NCBI RefSeq assembly: GCF_006716645.1
Contig: NZ_VFPL01000002.1
Coordinates: 310,001 to 374,000 of the forward strand
Direction: 5' to 3'
Source of the DNA: Arcticibacter tournemirensis
GTDB taxonomy: Bacteria; Bacteroidota; Bacteroidia; Sphingobacteriales; Sphingobacteriaceae
DNA length: 64,000 nt
Within the stretch, counting starts at the first letter, position 1; each line of letters opens with the position of its first letter. The translations under genes were made by a program, and so were the position numbers. Shown here piece after piece: positions 53,206 through 61,300 of the stretch. The notes under the pieces are model-generated. The model did not search any database. It was not told the DNA's origin and saw only the letters and a program-made list of their open reading frames with translations.

Positions 53206-53997
53206 ATGAAAAAGACAGGAATAGTGCTGGGAGCCATTATAGCAATTATTCTCTTTATAATTTCATGTGATAAGCTCAAGTCGGACCACCCGCAGGCAAG
53301 TATCGAGATGCCTGGGGAGAAGACATTAAGTGCAACTGACATTCAGGCGTATGCCGATTCTGTGAATCTTCTTCTTCCGCAACTTGAAAAGCAGGAAAGC
53401 CTGGTCTATTCATTACGGGATTATTCATTTCAGGTAGCTAAATATACGGAGAACGGAAAACCACTTTTATTCGTCGAAAAGGGGAGAAATGGAGAGTCGG
53501 GAATTATTGAAAAGATGTTCTATATTAAGGACGGCAAGCTCCTCCTTTATTCTGAGATGAATAAAACAACACATTCAAATTCGGAGCCCATCACTCTCAC
53601 TAATATTTATTTCAGGAATAATATTGCTTTTTATGCGGAACAAAAAAAGGCAAGTTCGGAAGCCACACTAAAAACTGCCGCCTTCAAAAAGGCTGAACCC
53701 CAACACAAAGAGTTGTACAGCGATCTCAAACACATGGAAGATGCGTTAAAGCAAAAAGGTAAATTCGATCTGGTATTTGATGGTATCACAGAATACCCCA
53801 AAGCACGGTATTTAATAATGAGCAAAAATGAGTATAACGCATATCGTGCAGTTATTCGTGTGATAAAAACTGACGACTTCATCCGCGAGCTATCAAGCAA
53901 TCCTTCAAGATATACCGGCTCTAAGCTTGATATCGACTGGACGACGAATAACGATGATGAAATGGTTTACGTAAACGGCCGTATAAAACGGGATTAA
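53206..53997 (+). CDS. Lipoprotein of unknown function
   Basis: The 263-residue product has a lipoprotein signal (IAIILFIISC, then DKLKS). I do not recognise a domain. After the signal comes a segment rich in charged residues, with an alternating beta-strand pattern (SFQVAKYTENGKPLLFVEKG, then MFYIKDGKLLLYSEMN), and a C-terminal part with KAEPQHKELYSDLKHMEDALKQKGKFDLVFDG. It lies alone between the divergent DUF4198 gene and the convergent SprT-like gene, and its stop overlaps the latter by 4 bp. Confidence 0.75.
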   Translation: MKKTGIVLGAIIAIILFIISCDKLKSDHPQASIEMPGEKTLSATDIQAYADSVNLLLPQLEKQESLVYSLRDYSFQVAKYTENGKPLLFVEKGRNGESGIIEKMFYIKDGKLLLYSEMNKTTHSNSEPITLTNIYFRNNIAFYAEQKKASSEATLKTAAFKKAEPQHKELYSDLKHMEDALKQKGKFDLVFDGITEYPKARYLIMSKNEYNAYRAVIRVIKTDDFIRELSSNPSRYTGSKLDIDWTTNNDDEMVYVNGRIKRD

Positions 53998-54602
53998 GCC
54001 TGCAAAGGGTAAACTTCGGCCATTGGATTAAAAAGGTATAGTCTTCCGGTATGTATCTCGAGGCAACGGTAACGTTTCCTCAGAAGCGTTTCCTTCTGGA
54101 ACGTTCTGCCGTCCTTTAACCTGAATACCGTCTTAAAGGGAAGGCTCTCTACAGTGCTCGAGGCACTTTCTTTGTCGTATTTTTTCAATGCTCTCAAAAG
54201 AGTAATATTACTACAGCTGGACGCGGAAGGATTTTCAAGATAGGATACGATAGCGAACCTGAGATCTTCAGGAAAAATGTGACTATCGAAGAACGGCTGC
54301 ATCATCCTTTTAAAGTTCTTCTTCCATTCAGTACCATGCGGCTTCACCCGCCCCTGATGTTCCTTCCACGTTAAAAGATGAGCAAATTCATGCACTGTAG
54401 TGACAAGGAATGCATAGGGATTAAGATCATAATTAACTGATATGCGATGCCCCTCTCCCTTTTGCGGTGGCCTGTAATCACCAAATCTTGTATTTCTCGC
54501 CTTCGATATCTTAAAATCACATTTAAAATAGTCTATCCAACGCGAAATTAAGGGCGCCGCACCGTCCGGAAGATATTTTGAAAGAATCTTCACTTTATCC
54601 AT
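53994..54602 (-). CDS. SprT-like zinc metalloprotease domain protein
   Basis: The 202-residue protein has the HExxH motif in TTVHEFAHLLTWKEHQGRVKPHGTEWKKNFKRM, with a third zinc ligand His in PHGTEW; this arrangement is shared with SprT and the Spartan family. Its C-terminal third is basic. The bacterial role is not settled; a peptidase activity is predicted from the metal site. It is 11 bp downstream of feoB and probably co-transcribed. Confidence 0.88.
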   Translation of the reverse strand: MDKVKILSKYLPDGAAPLISRWIDYFKCDFKISKARNTRFGDYRPPQKGEGHRISVNYDLNPYAFLVTTVHEFAHLLTWKEHQGRVKPHGTEWKKNFKRMMQPFFDSHIFPEDLRFAIVSYLENPSASSCSNITLLRALKKYDKESASSTVESLPFKTVFRLKDGRTFQKETLLRKRYRCLEIHTGRLYLFNPMAEVYPLQA

Positions 54603-54613
54603 AAAAAGCAGAA

Positions 54614-56728
54614 TTACTTTAGAAGGTTAAAGACTATAAAGCTTGCAATATAAGCGAGGGCGGTCATATAAGCAAACTGAATAAGAGGCCATTTCCAGCT
54701 TTTTGTTTCCCGGTAAACCACAGCCAGAGTACTCATGCATTGCATGGCAAATGCATAAAAAATCATTAACGAAAAGGAGGAAGCAAGGGTAAATACGGGC
54801 AACCCTGTTTCAGGGTTTCTGGCCTGCCTCATCTTATCTGTCACCGACGAAATATGCGAATCATCATTATTTACACTATAAATTGTTGCCATGGTACCTA
54901 CAAATACTTCGCGTGCAGCAAAAGAGGTTATAAGGGCGATGCCGATCTTCCAGTCATAACCAAGCGGCACTATGGCAGGTTCAATAGCTTTCCCTATTAC
55001 ACCGGCGAATGACGTCTCGAGCAGTTCTGAAGAACGATGCAGCTCGAGTTCATCCGGACTATACTTATTAATGTATTCAGCAGAACTATATTTCTTTTCG
55101 ATGGCAGCATGTTTTCCCGGCGGACCATATGTTGCCAGTACCCACAGAACAATTGAGATGGCGATAATCACCTTTCCTGCCTCGACAACAAAGGTTTTAA
55201 CCTTTTCATACATGGTAAGTAATACGTTATCCCAGCGCGGCAACCGATACACAGGGAGCTCCATAATAAAATAACCCTTCTCGCGCGCCCGCAACAGATA
55301 TTTCATCACCCAGGCTACAAAAATGGCCGTTATTATACTGATAACATACATTGCCATTAAGGCAACACCTTGCAGATTGATTAGTCCGGCCACCTTCTTA
55401 TCCGGTACTACAAGAGAGATTAGTACGGTATAGATTGGAAGCCTTGCCGAACAACTTACCAGGGGAGTAACCATGATCGTTATCATCCTGTCTTTCCAGT
55501 TCTCAATATTCCGCGTACTCATAATCGAAGGCACAGCACATGCCAGCCCCCCAATCATAGGAACAACAGACTTTCCGCTCAGGCCAACCTTACGCATGAC
55601 CTTATCGAGCATAAAGGTTACTCTCGACATATACCCCGTATCCTCCAAAACAGATATAAAGGCAAAAAGGATAGCTATCTGCGGAATAAAAACAAGCACA
55701 CCACTCAGACCCGCAATAACTCCATCGGTAAGCAGGTCGGTAAGTACGCCAGGAGGCAGAACATTATGAGCTGATTCGGTAAGCCAAACGAAAAGAGATT
55801 CAATTAACGACATTGGATATTCCGACCACGCAAAGATCGATTGAAATATCACAAACAATAAAACGAAGAATATAAGGAACCCCCATACTTTATGCGTAAG
55901 AACTTTATCTATTTTGTTACTTACTGTTTCGCTTACAGCATTCGTCTCCTGCCTAACCGTCTCCTTAAGTACGCTGTTAATAAAATTATACCTTTCTATT
56001 GTTTCAGAAGCCTGCGCTTTCTGAGAATGAAAAGAAAACTCCTGTTCTATCTCTTCAATCCGGTCACTTTCCTGACTGGATAAGAACCGAAGGTTTTCAT
56101 GCTGATGAGCAAGCTGAAGCGCGGCATAGGGATGGTCAATCAGCAGCTCCTCCTGTATTTTACTAATCAGGCCAGGAGCTATCGACTCCACTTTTATCGT
56201 TTCATTCTGAAGCGGGATTGCGGAAGAAAACTGGATTGCTTCTTTCAACTTTTCAATATTCTCACCCTGACGTGCCGATATCGGAACTACCTGTACTCCC
56301 AGGCGTGTCGAGAGCGCATCTATATCGATATGAGTGCCTGATTTCCTTGCCAGATCCATCATATTCAGCGCAATGACCACCGGAATCTTCATATCCGCAA
56401 CCTGTGTGTAAAGCAACAGGTTTCGTTTAAGATTAGAAGCGTCGGATACAATTATGACAAGATCAGGATGAACGTCGTTGTTTTTGTCGGCGAGAACCTC
56501 GAATACAATAGTCTCGTCTTTACTTTTAGGATATAAGCTATAAGTTCCGGGCAGGTCGATGATCACGGCATTCCGTCCATCGGAAAGCCGGCAGTTTCCG
56601 GTTTTTTTATCAACAGTGATACCGGGAAAATTCCCGATCTTCTGATTCAAACCGGTCAGAATATTGAATAAAGTAGATTTCCCTGTATTTGGATTTCCGA
56701 CTAAAGCAACTTTCAGATCACCGTTCAC
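54614..56728 (-). CDS. feoB: Ferrous iron transport protein B
   Basis: The 704-residue protein has an N-terminal GTPase (G1 loop GNPNTGKST at residues 11-19, DLPGTYS, NMMD as G4), a helical spacer and two Gate domains with about eight membrane helices (GVLVFIPQIAILFAFISVLEDTGYMSR, then IGGLACAVPSIMSTRNIENWKDR). It takes up Fe2+ at the inner membrane. The start codon is GTG, 6 bp after the feoA stop. The feoAB promoter described below probably drives the genes together with the SprT-like gene. Confidence 0.96.
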   Translation of the reverse strand: MNGDLKVALVGNPNTGKSTLFNILTGLNQKIGNFPGITVDKKTGNCRLSDGRNAVIIDLPGTYSLYPKSKDETIVFEVLADKNNDVHPDLVIIVSDASNLKRNLLLYTQVADMKIPVVIALNMMDLARKSGTHIDIDALSTRLGVQVVPISARQGENIEKLKEAIQFSSAIPLQNETIKVESIAPGLISKIQEELLIDHPYAALQLAHQHENLRFLSSQESDRIEEIEQEFSFHSQKAQASETIERYNFINSVLKETVRQETNAVSETVSNKIDKVLTHKVWGFLIFFVLLFVIFQSIFAWSEYPMSLIESLFVWLTESAHNVLPPGVLTDLLTDGVIAGLSGVLVFIPQIAILFAFISVLEDTGYMSRVTFMLDKVMRKVGLSGKSVVPMIGGLACAVPSIMSTRNIENWKDRMITIMVTPLVSCSARLPIYTVLISLVVPDKKVAGLINLQGVALMAMYVISIITAIFVAWVMKYLLRAREKGYFIMELPVYRLPRWDNVLLTMYEKVKTFVVEAGKVIIAISIVLWVLATYGPPGKHAAIEKKYSSAEYINKYSPDELELHRSSELLETSFAGVIGKAIEPAIVPLGYDWKIGIALITSFAAREVFVGTMATIYSVNNDDSHISSVTDKMRQARNPETGLPVFTLASSFSLMIFYAFAMQCMSTLAVVYRETKSWKWPLIQFAYMTALAYIASFIVFNLLK

Positions 56729-56734
56729 CTATCA

Positions 56735-56959
56735 CTAATGTAATATAATTGTCGAAGCTTCCAGCTTGCGGAGGCTCAACTGATAACCGGAAACAGTAAT
56801 GGCCATTGGATCGCCCAGAGGAGCAAAGCGCTCAACTACAATAGACTCTCCAGGGAGACAACCCATTTCCATTAATTTGATTGACATTTCAAGATCAGTA
56901 AATTCCTTAATAATCCCAGTTTGTCCTGGCCTCAGTTGTGATAGCTTCATAATTTTCAA
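56735..56959 (-). CDS. feoA: Ferrous iron transport protein A
   Basis: The 74-residue protein is an SH3-like FeoA: LSQLRPGQTGIIKEF, LMEMGCLPGESIVVERFAPLGDPMAITVSGYQLSLRKLEA. FeoA helps FeoB transport Fe2+. It is the first gene of the feoAB run. The start is the ATG at 56959, or the one at 56950 (codon 4); the predicted transcription start lies so close that the leader would be almost absent. Confidence 0.95.
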   Translation of the reverse strand: MKIMKLSQLRPGQTGIIKEFTDLEMSIKLMEMGCLPGESIVVERFAPLGDPMAITVSGYQLSLRKLEASTIILH

Positions 56960-56965
56960 ACTTCA

Positions 56966-57001
56966 CAAAGATAACCCTTATTTGTAATAAATCCAAATAA
57001 G
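56966..57001 (-). promoter_or_regulatory. feoAB promoter with overlapping operator dyad
   Basis: On the minus strand a -33 TTTG (56997-56994), a 20-bp spacer and a -7 TATCTTTG (56973-56966) form a consensus Bacteroidota promoter. An 8-bp perfect inverted repeat (CTTATTTG and CAAATAAG, 56977-57001) covers the -33 element and most of the spacer. This is where a metal-responsive repressor (Fur or DtxR/MntR type) would block polymerase. The identity of the repressor is inferred, not shown. Confidence 0.7.
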
Positions 57002-57020
57002 AGCAGTGAAGAAAAAGGAT

Positions 57021-57164
57021 TTATAAATACACTTTCTCCTGAGGTGTCTGCAGACCTTCAAACTTATAAAAATGAGGACAATTGCATTTTTTACGAAATA
57101 TTCCGCATGAACCCAGGCCCAGCAGCATTATCGCGATCGTTAAAAGTTTAAACAGATTTCGCAT
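57021..57164 (-). CDS. Tiny lipoprotein
   Basis: The 47-residue product starts at the ATG at 57164 (the frame also opens at 57224, but then it would lack a signal peptide). It has a lipoprotein signal (LLTIAIMLLGLGSC) and a short mature tail (GIFRKKCNCPHFYKFEGLQ) with two more cysteines close together (CNCPHF). It overlaps the VanZ gene by 17 bp. No function is recognised. The CNC motif could bind metal or form a disulfide, but this is a guess. Confidence 0.55.
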   Translation of the reverse strand: MRNLFKLLTIAIMLLGLGSCGIFRKKCNCPHFYKFEGLQTPQEKVYL

Positions 57165-57540
57165 TTTGTGTTCTATGTAGAAAAATATAACTGAAGATTC
57201 CCATGCCAACTCCCGTGACATCACAAAAGAAATCCCACCAATCAGCAGATCTATAGGTAAATACTTTCAATTGCAACAATTCAATCAACGCCCCGAAAGC
57301 CGTTGCAATCAGGAAAATTTTCAAAACACTTAGTATACGAAACGAATAGCTGTTTTGTTGCCTGATTTTGCCATAGAACATGAAAACCGTCAACACAAAA
57401 AAGAAGCCAGTATGAACCAGCTTATCGAAACCTTCAAACACCGGTACCCCACCAGTGCTATCCATAGGTATATCGCATAGGATGAGCACCAGAACAGCCC
57501 AAATAATGGTCAGGTACTGGTGCTTTAAGGTATTAGTCAT
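57148..57540 (-). CDS. VanZ-like membrane protein
   Basis: The 130-residue protein has about four membrane segments and the VanZ-like features FDKLVHTGFFFVLTVFMF and EWWDFFCDV-type text (SADWWDFFCDVTGVGMGIFSY). The family includes VanZ, which gives low-level teicoplanin resistance, but most members are of unknown role. Its start overlaps the gcvH stop by one base (TAATG), so translation may be coupled. Confidence 0.85.
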   Translation of the reverse strand: MTNTLKHQYLTIIWAVLVLILCDIPMDSTGGVPVFEGFDKLVHTGFFFVLTVFMFYGKIRQQNSYSFRILSVLKIFLIATAFGALIELLQLKVFTYRSADWWDFFCDVTGVGMGIFSYIFLHRTQNAKSV

Positions 57541-57920
57541 TAGAATCCTACCTGTGCTTTATATTCTTCTGCAGACAGCAATGTTTCAATATCAGATACC
57601 GAGCTTACCGATACTTTTACCATCCATCCATCTCCATAGGGGTCCTGATTTACCAGCTCCGGAGCAGAATCAAGAAGACTATTGATTTCAAGTATGGTTC
57701 CTGTTACCGGCATAAACAGGTCAGACACTGTCTTCACGGCCTCAACGGTTCCAAAAACCTCATTGTGGGGCACTTCCTGACCCACTGTATTGATATCTAT
57801 ATAAACAATATCGCCTAATTCGCGCTGGGCAAACTCTGTAATTCCAACATAAGCTTCGCTGCCTTCTAAACGGATCCATTCGTGATCCTTGGTATACTTT
57901 AAGTCAGGGGGAAAATTCAT
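57540..57920 (-). CDS. gcvH: Glycine cleavage system H protein
   Basis: The 126-residue protein is a full-length GcvH. It begins [20 protein letters not shown] and carries the lipoyl-Lys in [16 protein letters not shown] (about residue 64). It shuttles the aminomethyl group from GcvP to GcvT. The frame opens at 57965, but the family starts at the ATG at 57920. gcvT is 34 kb away at 23800. It overlaps the VanZ-like gene by one base. Confidence 0.96.
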   Translation of the reverse strand: MNFPPDLKYTKDHEWIRLEGSEAYVGITEFAQRELGDIVYIDINTVGQEVPHNEVFGTVEAVKTVSDLFMPVTGTILEINSLLDSAPELVNQDPYGDGWMVKVSVSSVSDIETLLSAEEYKAQVGF

Positions 57921-57989
57921 GATACTTTTTGCTTCAAAAATACTGTTATCAAAGGATTTGAGCAAGGAAAATCCGGCACTTGCCGTAAT

Positions 57990-58388
57990 AAGCTTTCAGC
58001 AGTCAGCAATCAGCAGTCAGCTTTTGGAAATCAACAATTCGCAGACTACTCATAGTACACCTGCAACACACAACTTGTCTTAATACCTGATACTCGCCCG
58101 CAACACACCTCCGGCCACATTCAACCACTTTGTGTCTTGATAACTGTGTCTTGTATCTTGCTACCTCATACTTGCCCTCACAACTCACATCCTGCAACAC
58201 ACAACTTGTCTTGATACCTGATACTTGTATCTTGATACTTGCCCAACTCACCTCCTGTCACATGCGATCACTTTGTGTCTTGTGTCTTGATACTTGTGTC
58301 TTGATACTTGATACTTGTATCTTGATACCCGATACTTTCCCGCAACACACCTCCTGCAACCCGCAACTCACTTCCCACAACACACCTC
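57990..58388. repeat. Low-complexity repeat field between gcvH and sprA
   Basis: This 400-bp stretch is made of short repeated words: CAGCAGTCAGC, CCTGCAACACACAACTTG, CTTGATACTTG, CACTTTGTGTCTTG and CACACCTCCTGC. A 34-bp unit at 58060-58093 recurs at 58191-58224 with one mismatch. The words also occur before ruvC and near 25.7 kb. It holds no supported gene; reading frames across it translate to repetitive peptides without homology. Confidence 0.85.
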
Positions 58389-61300
58389 CTACTGAATCAT
58401 AAACCTCAGGTTAATACCAAAGTTACTATAAGAAGTGTTAAACGTTTGAGAGGTATAAGGCTTCGTGATATTGCCGTCATAGAAAAGGCGGAGGTTCAAG
58501 CGCTGGTTTAAAATATAATCTACTGAAGGACGAAGCGTTATGTTTTTAGCTCCCGATGATACCTCTGCGTCGTCAACATCAGCCCTGTAGATCACCGTCT
58601 TGCGATCGTCGACGGCAACATCGACCTTAAAATTAACGTCGTTCTTAAGCTTCCGTCCGTTGAACAATCCGAATGGAAAGCGGAACTGATTCGTGCGGTA
58701 TCCAAGCCCGAATACAAGTCCGTTTTCGCTTTGCTGGGCAAGCTGACTATTTGCCAGACTCAAGCTCAGAGCTCTCGTTTTACGGTATTCAAAATTTGCA
58801 GTAACATTGTTCTTCATCCTGAAATCTACACCAAATAGCGGAACAAACTGTTCAAATAACGTCACCTGCGAGAATTGATAATACGGAAGAAAGTTCCCCT
58901 TGGCGTCTTTTACGCTTACAAAGCCATTGGTTTCTCTGAACCGCGTCAATGAATTAAATCCGTTTACATTATATGTAGATCGATAAGTATGCGTGATATC
59001 AAAAGAGGCGAACAAGTCGCTGAAGAGATCATACTTCGTAAGTCCGTTATACGAAATCCTCCAGTTAGGCACCGGAATCTTCGGAAAACGTTTCAGACTT
59101 ATGGTATGAGGATCGCGACCTGAATAAGCGGCTATAAACGACGCAACCACGACATCCTGAGAGTTCTTCCCGTAGCCATCGGCATAGCCATCCTGCTCTC
59201 CGTTCGAGTTGGGATTAATAGCCCCAAGCCTTTCCGATATGATCTGCCGGTTCCGTTCAAAGGTTCTGAAAAGGTTCGATTTGCCATCCCCCGAATCCTT
59301 AAATGCTGTGCGTAACGAAAAATATGAAATGCTAAAGTCGCCTGTAGTAACCGGGCTCTGGTTTTCAAATTCACTACTTTCACCGTTAAACCTGAAATTG
59401 GTCGAATAGTTAAAACTCTGGCTTTTCATAGCAGTCAGCTCGATCGTTAAATCACGTATCGGCTCAATTCTGCCGCGGAGGTTAATATCTTCTTTTCTGG
59501 TAGTAATATATAACTGGTTCAGCAGGCTGTCGCGGCTGATCCAGCCCCTTTCAATAGCCTTCCATCGAATATCTTTCTGGCTTCCGAACACAAATCCCCA
59601 GCCTGGAGCATCAGCATCGAAATCATATCCAAACAAATTCGTCTTCGGAAGATACCCGGGCAAAAAGGTCCCCTCCGTGCGGGTATAAGCTCCTGTAATG
59701 CTTTTTATACTGGTTAAGGCATTTACCAGAAACGAACTGCCGTCAGCACCTGCGCGTCTTACAAATCCGAATTTATTATAAAGGCTTGTAAAATTCAGCG
59801 TAGGATTCAGCTGAATGGTGCGCGTATTCTGAATAGTGTTGCCCAGATCAATAGTTGGATCATTAAGCGTTGCCAGCGGTTCCGTTCGCCAGTTAAAGGT
59901 AGTACCATATCTCGCAATTACATTTGTCCAGCTTAGCCCGGGGATCTTATTGATCGGAAGTGTATAGTTTATATTAAGATTGTGGCTGTAATCTGTCGTA
60001 CGGCCCAGTTTCTTCAGATTCTCCCATACAGTATCGCGTGCAAGTCTATCCATCTTTCCCTGCGGCTCGTCTATCACAGAGTAATTGGTAGCATTAAAAT
60101 CAATTTGCATAGAACGTGTGAGATTCCAGCTGATGCCATAAAGACGACTCATCTGGAAGTTTTTATTATAGGTCGTTCTTATAAAGTTGTCAGGACTGTT
60201 ATCACGAAGTGTATTTTCAGAATACAACCTGTCGACATCAATCCTGAAATTGATCACCGAAGGCATTAAGTTAAAATTAAAGTCACGCAACAATGCTAAA
60301 ACATTCGACTTGATAATCTTTGCAAAAGGTGCATAGTTCTTAGGCTTTCCATTATAATTGTAAGCGAGCCCGGCCCTGTAAGTTTTCTGCAATGACAGTT
60401 CATTGATAAAGTCACGGTGATCATACTCTGTGAAAGCGTAACTCGCACTGAAATTCTCTATATCCCACAGATGACTCTTTTCTTCTGGATCCGTTCTAAT
60501 CTTTCTCACGTTGGTAAAATTGATACTTCTCCGCTGTGTATAATCATCGACTATATGATGTATCGAATCCCGTTTAGCTTTTGAAAGATTTGCCAGGCTG
60601 TATTCCAGCTCAATATCCTGCGAGCGGGGATCAAACTGTGGGATACTCCTCTGCGAAGAGAAGTTAAAAAACATCGGAATCTTTATCCCCGACCGTTCAG
60701 GAAAGAACTTACCCAGTTCCACATTAGTCGACAGATCAAAGAAGCGGTCATCCGAACGGTTTCGTTCGCTCACCCGTTTGTCAATAGAACCAAATCCCAC
60801 AGTACTTTTGCTACCCGAAACAGTGACATCGGCAAAATCAGCAAGCTTAGCATTCATCCGGGCTGTTGCCGCCCATCCCCCGCGTTCATCGAACTCGGTA
60901 AGCCGAAGCTCGTTAAACCACACCTGCGCACTTTTATCAAGTCCGTCGTCTCCGGCTGGTGTTGCGTCATTACGCAAAGGATTGCGAACACCAAGCATGT
61001 ACACGCGCACTTTGCTCAGATCGGGTTGTCCCATTACATAAATAGTATTATCACCATCCTTGTATGCAAAGGGCTTGTTCTCCGGCCACATCGCCTCATT
61101 TCTTGCAGCCTTGGCCATCTGCAATTTTTTAAGTTCAAGGTCAAGCTTATTTTTATCCGGCCATATTGAATAGGGATCCGCCGTACCGGGACTGGTAACT
61201 TTCAATGGAATTTCGTACTCATAATAATTATCCCTTGAATCGGCACCAAGCCGGATGATTGCATGAACATCATTGTCTCTTATTTGTTCCCCTTCAGCAT

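Noticed and set aside
57990-58388. CRISPR array
   Set aside because: The repeated words have irregular length and spacing with no constant spacer size, and no cas genes are near.
58003-58402. Reading frames across the repeat field before sprA
   Set aside because: They are translations of short DNA word repeats and lack any domain or start-site support.
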